The notes below the pieces were generated by a model that searched no databases, had not been told where the DNA came from, and saw only the letters and a program-made list of their open reading frames with translations. A stretch of DNA of 64,000 bases from the NCBI RefSeq assembly GCF_006334915.2, contig NZ_VDMA02000033.1:1-64000 (forward strand), read 5' to 3'. Shown one piece after another: positions 9,250-17,758 of this stretch. Numbering within the stretch: position 1 is the stretch's first letter; the number at the start of each line of letters is the position of its first letter. This stretch comes from Microbispora catharanthi (GTDB lineage: Bacteria; Actinomycetota; Actinomycetes; Streptosporangiales; Streptosporangiaceae). Both the position numbers and the translations under genes were made by a program.

Positions 9250-10173
9250 TCAGGTGAGCGCGAGGATGGAACTGGTCCGGTGGTGGGCGACCAGCTCGGC
9301 CAGTTCGGGCTCGAACTCCGCGACGATCTGCTTGACGCGGAACTCGGCGAGCGGCCCGAGGGTGTCGTAGATCTCCACGAAGAGGTCTCTGGCCGCGGCA
9401 CGCGGCCAATCGGCGGGCAACAGCTCCGCCGGCAGGTCGGGGTCGTGGTTGGGGAACGTCCGCCAGGTGTCCATGATCCCCGTACGCGCCACCAGCGCCT
9501 CCGACGCGCCGACCACGCCCTTGCGGACGCGCTCCAGAAGAGGCGAGTACTGGGCCACGAACCCCTCATAGGTGCGCCGGAGCTGGTCGAAGTCCCACGC
9601 CTCCTGTGGGGCGCGCATGCCCGGGAGATCCAGCGCCTCTGCACGGAAGATCGTCGACATGGGGATCTCCAGCTCGGTGAGCACCGCCGCCGCGCTGTCG
9701 GCGTTCGCCGTCGGCGAGACCCACAGCCCGTCGTAGAGCGGGGCGAAGCCGAGCCAGCGCAGCCTCGCGCGCAGCGCGTGGCGCAGGTCGCGCTGTTCCT
9801 CGGAGATGGAGAACGCCGCCATCACCCATCTCCCGTCCCACGCACCCTGTTCCAGGCCGAAGGACATGATCCGCTGCCGCCCCTCCAGCATCACCGCGGC
9901 GGCCCGATCCGTCAGGCGATAGTAGGTGCGCCGCCCGATCTTGGACGACTCCAGCAGATCCCGCTTGGTCAGGCGGCTGAGCGCGGCCCGGGCCGCCACG
10001 GCGGAGACGCCGAACTCCTCGGTCAACCGCACCAGGGCCGCGGACGGCAGTTGCTCGGGCCGGCTGATCCAGTAGTCCCCGAGAAGCGTCGTGATCAGGT
10101 GCTGCGGGGGTGCGCCCACCTGGAAGCGCGGGAAATCGAGGTCCGCTGCCTCGGACCTTTCACCATCATTCAC
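9250..10173 (-). CDS. PaaX-family transcriptional repressor (first copy)
   Basis: This 307-residue regulator has the PaaX layout. An N-terminal winged helix (TTLLGDYWISRPEQLPSAAL, then SAVAARAALSRLTKRDLLES) is followed by the central PaaX domain (WDGRWVMAAFSISEEQRDLRHALR and LYDGLWVSP) and a helical C-terminal domain (TWRTFPNHDPDLPAELLP). PaaX of E. coli represses phenylacetate genes and is released by phenylacetyl-CoA, so a CoA thioester made by the neighbouring operon is a likely inducer. A GTG start at 10173 is used; no Shine-Dalgarno precedes it. Confidence 0.9.
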   Translation of the reverse strand: MNDGERSEAADLDFPRFQVGAPPQHLITTLLGDYWISRPEQLPSAALVRLTEEFGVSAVAARAALSRLTKRDLLESSKIGRRTYYRLTDRAAAVMLEGRQRIMSFGLEQGAWDGRWVMAAFSISEEQRDLRHALRARLRWLGFAPLYDGLWVSPTANADSAAAVLTELEIPMSTIFRAEALDLPGMRAPQEAWDFDQLRRTYEGFVAQYSPLLERVRKGVVGASEALVARTGIMDTWRTFPNHDPDLPAELLPADWPRAAARDLFVEIYDTLGPLAEFRVKQIVAEFEPELAELVAHHRTSSILALT

Positions 10174-10179
10174 AGCAGG

Positions 10180-10209
10180 AGTATATTGACAACGCTTGAG
10201 CGTGCGCTC
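10180..10209 (-). promoter_or_regulatory. Leaderless promoter and palindrome upstream of the first paaX
   Basis: TATACT (10185-10180, minus strand) ends 6 bases before the GTG, so transcription should begin at the start codon and give a leaderless message. An imperfect palindrome, GAGCGTGCGCTC (10198-10209), lies just upstream near the -35 position. It would suit autoregulation. Confidence 0.45.
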
Positions 10210-10283
10210 GTTATCAGAATGTCATGCTTCTTGGGCGACCTCCGCAGGGGCCGGAATCTACCCGACGTGCCGCGGCCGCCGAA

Positions 10284-11300
10284 TCAGCCCGCGCGGTCGC
10301 CGCCGGCGAGGAGGTCCAGGCGGTCGCGGTCGGTCGTCTCGTCGAAGCTCGTGTGACGGCGAGTCGCCGGCGACTCCAGGGCGGACGCCTGCGCGAAGGT
10401 GTGGTGCGCGGCCAGCGCAGCCAGCTCCGGGTCGAACTCGGCGAGGATCTCGCGGAACCGCCGCTCCGCCGGCTCCCCGAGCGAGTCGTAGATCCGCACG
10501 CACAGCCGCCGAGCCTCCTCACGCGGCCAGCCTGCCGGTAACAGCTCGGCGGGGAGGTCGGGGTCGAGCGTGGGGAACACCCGCCAGTCGGTCATGATCG
10601 CGGTTCGCAGTCGCAGCGCCTCGCTGGGGCACGGGCTGGACATCGCCAGCCGCTCGGCCACCGGCCGGTGGGCATCGATGAACCGCAGGTAGCGCTCGCG
10701 CAGCGCGGCGACGTCGAAGGCGCGGTCCAGCACCGGGTCCAGGTCGTCGTCGGCGACCTTGCGGGCCCGGAACACGACCGCCCCGCGCACGCCCAGCCTT
10801 CGCACGAGTTCGACGACGTCGTCCGTCTTGTCGTGCGGGGACACCCACACCGCGTCGAAGATCATGCCGAAGTGCAGCAGGCGCAGCCCGTCGCGCAGCG
10901 CGCGCCGGGTGTCCCGCTGGTCTTCGGGCACCGAGAACGTGACAACCGTCCACTGCCCGTCCCAGCACGGTGTGGTGGCGCCGAACGTCAGCAGCCGGCG
11001 CATGTGCGCCACGATCACGTCGGACGCCCGGGGCGGCAGCCCGTACGCGGTGGTGCGGCCGTTGCGGGAGCTGGACAGCAGCCCTCGTGAGGCGACCCGC
11101 CGCAGGGCGGCGCGGGCGCTGGTCTCGGTGATGCCGAACTCCTCAAGCAGCCGGACCAGCGCCGCCGACGGGATGTGCTCCTGCCGCCAGAACCAGTAAT
11201 CGCCGAGCAGCGTGGTCAGCAGCCGCTGCGGTTCGGCCCCTTGCCGAGCCCTGGGCAGGGAGCCGGGTTCCGGCGACGCGGTCACCCGGCGTCCCTCCAT
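10284..11300 (-). CDS. PaaX-family transcriptional repressor (second copy)
   Basis: This 338-residue paralogue of the first PaaX protein has the same three-part layout: LLTTLLGDYWFWRQEHIPS with ARAALRRVASRGLLSSS in the winged helix, CWDGQWTVVTFSVPEDQRDTR in the core and TDWRVFPTLDPDLPAELLP near the C-terminus. It carries about 30 extra C-terminal residues. The ATG at 11300 has a GGAG 7 bases away; an in-frame GTG at 11285, preceded by GGAGG, is also possible. Two PaaX copies in tandem suggest control of two effector classes or two promoters. Confidence 0.88.
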   Translation of the reverse strand: MEGRRVTASPEPGSLPRARQGAEPQRLLTTLLGDYWFWRQEHIPSAALVRLLEEFGITETSARAALRRVASRGLLSSSRNGRTTAYGLPPRASDVIVAHMRRLLTFGATTPCWDGQWTVVTFSVPEDQRDTRRALRDGLRLLHFGMIFDAVWVSPHDKTDDVVELVRRLGVRGAVVFRARKVADDDLDPVLDRAFDVAALRERYLRFIDAHRPVAERLAMSSPCPSEALRLRTAIMTDWRVFPTLDPDLPAELLPAGWPREEARRLCVRIYDSLGEPAERRFREILAEFDPELAALAAHHTFAQASALESPATRRHTSFDETTDRDRLDLLAGGDRAG

Positions 11301-11475
11301 CGTCAGACTCCTCAGCCGGTGTAGGTGCCCCAGCCGGCCACCTCCCGAATACGGGCGCGCTTACCGGGCTCGACCTGCGTGAATTTTACGTCACCGGGCT
11401 CCGCGTCCGGGCCCTTCCCGGCGATCCCGGCCGCGGTCCGGCGGTGCCGGGACGACGATCGCGCGGGATGTCTCC

Positions 11476-12909
11476 TCACTCTTCACCGCCGGGGACATGG
11501 GGGCGCAGGAAACGGCCGGGGGTGTAGTGAACGAACTCCGCGGTGCCCAGGTCCGGGTCCTCGGCGGCCAGGCGTGCGGCCAGCTTGTCGAGCTGGTGGG
11601 CGTCGACGTCCGTCCAGCGGCCGGTGGTGACCCGGTTCCTCAAGGTCTGCACCGCGGCGACGAACTCGGCTCCGGTGTAGCGGCAGTGGCCGGGCCGATC
11701 GACGAACGCCTGGCGCAGCATCGCCTGGTTCCCGGCGCGCCGCACCACATCGGAGTAGGCGCGGGCCTGAGTGACGGTGGGATAGTTGTCGCCGCGCTCA
11801 TGCATCGTCAGGACGGGGACGCCGAGCGCGCCGCGCGGGGTGAAGTAGTTCTCCATATAGGTGACGGCGCCGGGGTCGGCGGAGACGCGCGGCGCCGCCG
11901 CCAGGGCCGCGAGGTCGGCGTCGAGGTCCAGTCCCGCGCTGTCGTAGAGGGCGCGCACCTGCTTCATACGCCCGGACTCCTGCAGTTCCCGGCGGTAGTC
12001 CACGCTCGTGTTCCAGGAGAAGTTCCCACCTGCCCGCTGTTCCAGCGGATAGCGGGGAGAGAAGACGGTCGCCATGAACGCCGCGTACTCCTGGGCCTCC
12101 TGCGCCGCCCAGTCGCGCGCCGCGGGTTCGGGGGTGCCGGTCACCGACCAGGTGGAGACCTGGGCGAAGGACGCGGCCAGGGCGATGCGGGCCCGGCCGT
12201 CCGGAGTCTGCTGGGCGGCCTCCAGGACGGCGCGGGCGGCCGCGGCGCTTCGCGTTTCCTCGTCGGCCGAGGCCAGCCGGACGAGCTTCACCGCGTCGTC
12301 GCCGGGGGCGAGCAGCGTCTTGAACGCGAAGGCCGCGTCGAGCGACTGGTTGAGCATCGCCACCGGCCCGGCCACCGAGGCGCAGTACGGCAGCGCGCCG
12401 TCGATCAGGTCCGGCCGGCGTTCGGCCAGACCGGCCGCGATGGCGCCGCCCATCGAACCGCCCCAGGCCAGGGTGGTCGTAGGCTTCCCCGCGACCGCGG
12501 CGAACTGGGCGAGCGTGTCGGCGGAGGCCCGCAGCGTCTCCTCGACGGCCCAGCCGCTCCCATAGGGCCGCGTGCCGGCCAGCGCGTACCCGTGGGCCAG
12601 CAGCCAGCTCTGCGCGGCGGTGTTGCCGCCGAGGTCGGCCGGCAGGTGCTGCGGGCCTGCGCCCTGGCCGTAGCCCGGGCTGAACGTCAGCACGGTGCCG
12701 TTCCAGTTCCGCGGCACCTCGATCGCGTAGGTGGCGCCGCTCGGGTGGACGCCGGTGACGCTGACGGGACCGGCCTGGCCGGACGCCGCCGAGGCGTGCG
12801 GCAGTCCGGCGGCCGGCGGGATGGCGAGTGCGAGAGCCGTGGCCGTGAGCGCCGTCACGGTACGGGTCGCCCGATTGATCACTGAACGGGGATTGATGTC
12901 CGCCTCCAT
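11476..12909 (-). CDS. Secreted alpha/beta hydrolase
   Basis: This 477-residue exported alpha/beta hydrolase has a signal peptide (hydrophobic run TALTATALALAIPPA ending near ASA). The nucleophile elbow is GGSMGG in TLAWGGSMGGAIAAGLAE, and a late His is in RPGHCRYTGAEF. The middle of the protein, with EAAQQTPDGRARIALAA, matches the protein encoded at 19184-20572, so the two are paralogues flanking the importer-P450 operon. The ATG at 12909 is chosen for signal-peptide length; a TTG at 12942 is an alternative, and neither has a clear ribosome site. Substrate unknown; an ester is likely. Confidence 0.8.
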   Translation of the reverse strand: MEADINPRSVINRATRTVTALTATALALAIPPAAGLPHASAASGQAGPVSVTGVHPSGATYAIEVPRNWNGTVLTFSPGYGQGAGPQHLPADLGGNTAAQSWLLAHGYALAGTRPYGSGWAVEETLRASADTLAQFAAVAGKPTTTLAWGGSMGGAIAAGLAERRPDLIDGALPYCASVAGPVAMLNQSLDAAFAFKTLLAPGDDAVKLVRLASADEETRSAAAARAVLEAAQQTPDGRARIALAASFAQVSTWSVTGTPEPAARDWAAQEAQEYAAFMATVFSPRYPLEQRAGGNFSWNTSVDYRRELQESGRMKQVRALYDSAGLDLDADLAALAAAPRVSADPGAVTYMENYFTPRGALGVPVLTMHERGDNYPTVTQARAYSDVVRRAGNQAMLRQAFVDRPGHCRYTGAEFVAAVQTLRNRVTTGRWTDVDAHQLDKLAARLAAEDPDLGTAEFVHYTPGRFLRPHVPGGEE

Positions 12910-13016
12910 GAGTGGGAAGCTGCTGCGATGCGATATGCGCAACAGTTCGTTGAACGGTCGTCCTAATTCCGCCGCTAATCATGTTCGGCAGAAATCTTAC
13001 GGTCGTCACAGAACTG

Positions 13017-13045
13017 TTGACAATGGTCTTGGGCCTGCTTACTTT
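13017..13045 (+). promoter_or_regulatory. Sigma-70-type promoter of the phnDCE-P450 operon
   Basis: TTGACA (13017-13022) and TACTTT (13040-13045) are separated by exactly 17 bases, giving one of the best housekeeping promoters in the window. The expected leader before the ATG at 13076 is about 25 bases and includes GAGGAG. The gene on the other side is divergent. Confidence 0.65.
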
Positions 13046-13075
13046 GGCCCGACCACCTGCATGTGAGGAGCCTCG

Positions 13076-14068
13076 ATGTTCCGAAAGTCAGCTCTGGGCG
13101 TCGTCGCGGCGGGTGCCGCGATCGCGCTCCTGTCCGCCTGTGGTGCCGGCCCCGGTAGTACCCGCAGCGCATCCGCCGACGGTGGCCGGCCCGACGAGCT
13201 GGTCTTCGCCGCCATCCCGTCGGAGCAGAGCGACAACCTCGAGGCGTCGTTCGCCCCGATCGTCTCCGCGCTGCAGAAGGACCTCGGCGTCCCGGTGCGG
13301 TTCCAGGCCGTCACCAGCAACGCCGCCGTCGTGGAGGCGCAGGTCGCCAAGCGGGTGGACGTCGCCGTCTACGGGGCCTTCAGCTACTACCTGGCCCGTA
13401 GCCGCGCCGACGTCGAGCCCGTCGCCGTCCCGCTGGCCGCCCCTGGCGGCGACCCCGGCGCCTACGCCTACGGGGTGACCCGCGGCGACGACAAGTCGAT
13501 CGCCTCGCTCAAGGATGTCGCCGGCAAGGACGTCTGCTTCACCGACCCCGGCTCCACCACCGGCTACCTGCAGCCCCTCGCCTCGCTGCGGGAAGCCGGC
13601 GTCGATGTGGACAAGGACGTCAAGACGGTGTTCACCCACGGGCACGACACGGCGGTCGCCTCGCTGCTGGCCGGTGACTGCGACATCGCCTTCGTCGGCG
13701 ACGTGTTCATCGACCAGCTGCTGCCCGCCCGCGGTCAGCTCAAGCCGGGACAGGTCACCAAGGTGTGGACCTCGCCGCTCATCCCCGGGCCGCCGATCGT
13801 GGTCGGCAAGTGGCTTCCGCAGGACATGCGCGACAAGATCGCCAAGACGGTGACCGGCCTGACCGCCACCGGCGCCGCCTCCGCCGGGCTGTGCAAGGGC
13901 AGCGAGATCAAGGGCCCGAAGAATTGGGGCCAATACGCCGACGCCGAGGCCTGCACCCTCGGCGCCTCCACCGCCTGGACGTTCGTCAAGGCCACCGACG
14001 CCACCTACCAGCCGATCGCGCGCATCTGCGAGATCACCAAGGCCGAGGTCTGCACGTCCGGTGGCTGA
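13076..14068 (+). CDS. phnD: PhnD-like phosphate/phosphite/phosphonate-binding lipoprotein
   Basis: This 330-residue binding lipoprotein of the PhnD family has lipobox LLSAC (C22). It continues with FAAIPSEQSDNLEASFAPIVSAL, VDVAVYGAFSYYLA and VCFTDPGSTTGYLQPLASL, the ligand-loop segment of PhnD relatives. Family members bind phosphonates, phosphite or related oxyanions, though the ligand cannot be read from sequence. GAGGAG precedes the ATG. It overlaps the ATPase gene by 8 bases. No C-P lyase or phosphonatase gene occurs in the window. Confidence 0.88.
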   Translation: MFRKSALGVVAAGAAIALLSACGAGPGSTRSASADGGRPDELVFAAIPSEQSDNLEASFAPIVSALQKDLGVPVRFQAVTSNAAVVEAQVAKRVDVAVYGAFSYYLARSRADVEPVAVPLAAPGGDPGAYAYGVTRGDDKSIASLKDVAGKDVCFTDPGSTTGYLQPLASLREAGVDVDKDVKTVFTHGHDTAVASLLAGDCDIAFVGDVFIDQLLPARGQLKPGQVTKVWTSPLIPGPPIVVGKWLPQDMRDKIAKTVTGLTATGAASAGLCKGSEIKGPKNWGQYADAEACTLGASTAWTFVKATDATYQPIARICEITKAEVCTSGG

Positions 14069-14843
14069 GGAACCCGCCGTGATCGGCGACCCCGTGCTGC
14101 GGCTGTCGGAGGTCGGCAAGGGCTTCCACGGCACCACCGTGCTCGACGGTGTCTCACTGGACGTCCCGCAGGGGCAGTTCGTCGCCTTGGTCGGCCCCTC
14201 AGGGGCCGGCAAGTCCACGCTGCTGCGGCTGGTCAACGGCATGCACCTGCCGGACAGCGGCACCGTACGCACCCTGGGCGAGAACCCGGCCTCCTGTTCG
14301 CGGAGCCGGCTGCGCGCCCTGCGCGCCAGGGTCGGGTTCGTCTTCCAGCAGTTCGGTCTCGTCGGGCGGCTGTCCGCGCTGGAGAACGTGCTGATGGGGT
14401 CGCTGGCCACCCTGCGGCTGCCGAGGTATGGGGTGATGAGCTACCCACGGGCGCTGCGGATCCGCGCCGTGGAGCACCTGGATCGGGTCGGGCTGGCGGA
14501 CCGGCGGTTCCAGCGCTGCGACACGCTCTCCGGCGGGCAGCAGCAGCGGGTCGCGGTGGCCCGGACCCTGCTGCAGAGCCCCGAGCTGATCCTCGCCGAC
14601 GAACCGGTCGCCTCGCTGGACCCGGCGGCGAGCGTGCTGGTGCTTGAGACCCTCAAACGGATCAGCGCCGAGGACGGCATCTCCGTGGTGTGCAGCCTGC
14701 ATCAGATCGAGCTCGCGCTCGCCACCGCCGACCGGGTCGTGGCGCTGCGCGGCGGCCGGCTGGTGCTGGACGAGCCGGCCGCCGGCCTCACCGCCGAGCG
14801 ACTGCGGGAGATCTACGACACGGCGGGGGCCCGCGATGGTTAG
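14061..14843 (+). CDS. phnC: PhnC-like ABC transporter ATP-binding protein
   Basis: This 260-residue ATPase has Walker A GPSGAGKST, signature [16 protein letters not shown], Walker B LILADEPVASLDP and the H-loop in VVCSLHQIELA. The Q-loop text RARVGFVFQQFGLVGRLSALENVLMG is characteristic of PhnC. A GTG start at 14061 lies inside the end of phnD. Its stop overlaps the permease start by 8 bases, so subunit ratios are probably fixed by coupling. Confidence 0.92.
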   Translation: MAEEPAVIGDPVLRLSEVGKGFHGTTVLDGVSLDVPQGQFVALVGPSGAGKSTLLRLVNGMHLPDSGTVRTLGENPASCSRSRLRALRARVGFVFQQFGLVGRLSALENVLMGSLATLRLPRYGVMSYPRALRIRAVEHLDRVGLADRRFQRCDTLSGGQQQRVAVARTLLQSPELILADEPVASLDPAASVLVLETLKRISAEDGISVVCSLHQIELALATADRVVALRGGRLVLDEPAAGLTAERLREIYDTAGARDG

Positions 14844-16515
14844 CACCACCCCCGCCACGCACGCCCCGGCCGCGGCGGACCCGGGCCCGCTGCGGCCGCC
14901 GTGGAGCGCCCGCGCCCTCATCGCGGCGGGGCTGCTCGTCGCGGCCGTGGCCGTCACCTGGCTGACGTTCTGGTGGATCGGCCTGTCCCCCGCCTCGCTG
15001 GCCGCCGGGTTGGACGACACCGCGCGACTGCTGCGCCGGATGTGGCCGCCGGACCTGCCCGGCGCCGGCGACGTCGCCTGGATGATCGCCGAGACGCTGC
15101 TCATCGCGGTGGCGGGCACCGGCCTGGCGGCGCTGGTCTCGGTGCCGCTGGCCTTCACGGCCGCGCGCGACCACCGCGGCCCCCGCTGGCTGCGGCCGGC
15201 CGCCCGGGTGGTCGTCGTGCTGACCCGGGCCGTGCCGACCCTGGCCTTCGCGATCCTGTTCGTGCGGATCTTCGGCCTGGGCCCGCTGGCCGGCGCGCTC
15301 GCCGTCGCCGTGCACTCGGTGGGCATGATCGCCAAGCTGCTGACCGACGCCGTCGAGGAGGCCGACCCCGTCCCCGCCGAGGCGGCCCGCGCGTGCGGGG
15401 CCGGCGAGGTGCAGGTGGCCGTCTCCACCGTGCTGCCCCGCGTGTTCCCGGCGCTGACCGGCATCGTGCTCTACCGCCTCGACATCAACATCCGGGCGTC
15501 GGCCGTGCTCGGCGTCGTCGGGGCCGGCGGCATCGGCGTGGCGCTGCAGACCGCGCTGGGCAGCCTCAACTACCACCGGGCGGCGGGAATCATCTGCGTG
15601 ATCGTCGTCCTGGTGCTGCTGCTGGAGCTGCTGTCGGTGGCGGTCCGCCACCGCACGGTCCGCCACCGCAGGGTCCGCCACTCGAGGGCCGGCCGGTCCG
15701 CCGGGGACACGACGGGCACGCCCGCGCTGCCCGCCGGGCGCGCGCCGCACGACGTCGGCTGGGACCGCGGCCGGGTGCTGCGGGTGGCCGGCGCGGTCGC
15801 GACCGGAGTGGTCTTCCTGGTGTCGCTGTGGTCCCTGAACCCCGACCCGGGCCGGCTTTCGGGCGCCTGGCCGAACCTGCGCGCCGTACTCACCGGCATG
15901 TGGCCGCCCGCGTTCTCCGGCGACCTGCTCATGGCGGTGCTGGAGAGCCTGCTCATGGCGCTGGGCGCCGCCGCGGCGGGCGCCGCCTGCGGGCTGGTGC
16001 TGGCCCTGCTCACCGCCGTCAACACCACCCCCTGGCGGCCGCTGTCCGCGGTGGTCCGGGTGCTGCTCGTCGTGGTCCGGGGCATCCCCGACCTGGTGTA
16101 CGCGCTGCTGTTCGTGGCCGCGCTGGGGCTCGGTCCGTTCGCCGGTTTCCTGGCGCTGTGGATCTCCTCCACCGCGCTTGCGGCCAAGTTCTTCGCCGAC
16201 TCCCTGGAGCAGCTCGACCCGCTGCCGCACGAGGCGCTGACCTCGGTCGGCGCCCGCCGATGGCAGGCGTTCGCCGCCGGGATCTGGCCGCAGTTCGTGC
16301 CGTCGTTCACCGGCAACGGCCTGTTCGTGGCCGACCTGGCGCTGCGCGAGTCGGTCGTGCTCGGCATCGCCGGCGCGGGCGGCGTCGGCTACCTGATGCA
16401 GGAGTCGATCGCCACGCTGCGTTACGACACCACCGCCGCGATCGTCATCGCGATCGCCGTCGTCGTGTACGCCATCGAGACGCTCGCCCGGGTCGCACGC
16501 AGGCACCTGCTGTGA
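14836..16515 (+). CDS. phnE: PhnE-like permease, two permease domains fused in one chain
   Basis: This 559-residue protein is a head-to-tail fusion of two PhnE permeases of about 260 residues, each with five to six membrane segments. The EAA-type loops are ADPVPAEAARACGAGEVQVA in the first half and LDPLPHEALTSVGARRWQAF in the second. The halves also repeat VLGVVGAGGIGVALQ and VLGIAGAGGVGYLMQ. Between them is an Arg/His-rich cytoplasmic linker (VRHRTVRHRRVRH). PhnE permeases are more often one domain or two separate genes, so the fused chain provides both halves of the pore. The ATG is at 14836. Confidence 0.9.
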   Translation: MVSTTPATHAPAAADPGPLRPPWSARALIAAGLLVAAVAVTWLTFWWIGLSPASLAAGLDDTARLLRRMWPPDLPGAGDVAWMIAETLLIAVAGTGLAALVSVPLAFTAARDHRGPRWLRPAARVVVVLTRAVPTLAFAILFVRIFGLGPLAGALAVAVHSVGMIAKLLTDAVEEADPVPAEAARACGAGEVQVAVSTVLPRVFPALTGIVLYRLDINIRASAVLGVVGAGGIGVALQTALGSLNYHRAAGIICVIVVLVLLLELLSVAVRHRTVRHRRVRHSRAGRSAGDTTGTPALPAGRAPHDVGWDRGRVLRVAGAVATGVVFLVSLWSLNPDPGRLSGAWPNLRAVLTGMWPPAFSGDLLMAVLESLLMALGAAAAGAACGLVLALLTAVNTTPWRPLSAVVRVLLVVVRGIPDLVYALLFVAALGLGPFAGFLALWISSTALAAKFFADSLEQLDPLPHEALTSVGARRWQAFAAGIWPQFVPSFTGNGLFVADLALRESVVLGIAGAGGVGYLMQESIATLRYDTTAAIVIAIAVVVYAIETLARVARRHLL

Positions 16516-16552
16516 GCGGCGGGCTCATGACCGGAAGGGAAGGGATTTCACC

Positions 16553-17758
16553 ATGACCACCACCGCCGGCGGCCTCGGGCGCGCCTCCGACTGGGACCCC
16601 ACCGCGCCGGAGACCTTCGACAGCTCGCACGAGGTCTACGCCGAGCTGCGGCGACGCTGCCCGGTGCCGTGGAGCGACGCCTTCGGCGGCTTCTGGGCCG
16701 CCACCCGCTACTCGGAGGTGGTGCGGGTGGCCCGGGACAGCGAGACGTTCAGCACCGCGGTGCAGAACGTCGTCCCGCACGTGCCGCGCGCCCAGCGCCG
16801 GCCGCCGCTGCACTTCGATCCGCCCGAGCACGGAATCTACCGCGCTCCGATGGACCGGGTGCTGCGCCGCAGCGTGGTTCGGCGTCTCGAACCGGCCTTC
16901 GCGGAGGCGGCGCGCGAGCTGCTGGGACCGCTCCTCGCCCGCGGCGGCGGCGACTACTCCCAGGAGTTCGCGCTGCCGTACGCGGCGCAGTGCTTCGCGC
17001 TCTTCCTCGGCCTGCCGGTCGACCAGGTGCTGGAGATCCGCCGGATCGGCGTCGCGTACAGCTTCGCCATCCAGGAGATGGACCGGGCCCGGGTCATGGC
17101 GGCCAGCGACGAGCTCTACGCGATCGCCCGCGCCATCGTCGAGGACCGCCGGGCCGACCCCCGCGACCCGGACGAGGACCTGGTGACCAGCCTGCTGCGG
17201 GCGTCCGGCGACCCGGAGCGGCCGATCCCGTACGACCTGGTCGTGGCCACCGTCCGGCAGACCATCGTGGCCGGCATCGGTGCGCCGCACGCCGTGCTGG
17301 GCAGCGCCGCCGTACATCTGTCCCGCGACCCCGACCTCCAGGACCGGCTGCGCGCCGACCCCGGCCTGCTGCCGGCGACGGTCGAAGAGCTGCTGCGGCT
17401 GTACGCCCCCTATCGGGTGTTCGCCCGGACCGCCACCCGGGACGTCGAGCTCGGCGGCCGCACGGTGCGGGCCGGTGAGGCGATCGCGATGATCTTCCCC
17501 TCGGCGAACCGGGACGAGGCGGTGTTCGACGACGCCGACCGGCTCGACCTGGAACGGCGGCCCAACCGGCACCTCGCGTTCGGCCGAGGTGCGCACCGCT
17601 GCCCCGGCGCGGCGATGGCCCGGCTGGAGATGACGGCCGCACTGGGCGAACTGCTCGCCTGCACCACCCGCGTCGAACCGGACGGCGAGGTGGAGATGTT
17701 CAACTGGCTGGAGTTCGGGCCCAGGTCGGCACCGCTGCGCCTCCTCCCCCGCAGCTGA
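16553..17758 (+). CDS. Cytochrome P450 without the usual I-helix acid-alcohol pair
   Basis: This 401-residue soluble bacterial P450 has ExxR at E279-R282 and the haem loop FGRGAHRCPG with the axial thiolate C350. The I-helix reads AGIGA (240-244) where most P450s have AGxD/E-T, so both the acid and the Thr that guide O2 activation are absent. Such changes occur in P450s using substrate-assisted protonation or atypical chemistry. It lies 37 bases after the PhnE-like permease and belongs to its operon. No ferredoxin or ferredoxin reductase gene is adjacent. The substrate may be the solute imported by the transporter (inference). Confidence 0.92.
   Translation: MTTTAGGLGRASDWDPTAPETFDSSHEVYAELRRRCPVPWSDAFGGFWAATRYSEVVRVARDSETFSTAVQNVVPHVPRAQRRPPLHFDPPEHGIYRAPMDRVLRRSVVRRLEPAFAEAARELLGPLLARGGGDYSQEFALPYAAQCFALFLGLPVDQVLEIRRIGVAYSFAIQEMDRARVMAASDELYAIARAIVEDRRADPRDPDEDLVTSLLRASGDPERPIPYDLVVATVRQTIVAGIGAPHAVLGSAAVHLSRDPDLQDRLRADPGLLPATVEELLRLYAPYRVFARTATRDVELGGRTVRAGEAIAMIFPSANRDEAVFDDADRLDLERRPNRHLAFGRGAHRCPGAAMARLEMTAALGELLACTTRVEPDGEVEMFNWLEFGPRSAPLRLLPRS

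Noticed and set aside
14788-16506. Minus-strand open frame of 572 codons
   Set aside because: It is antisense to the PhnE-like permease and its translation is Gly/Arg/His-rich with no domain.
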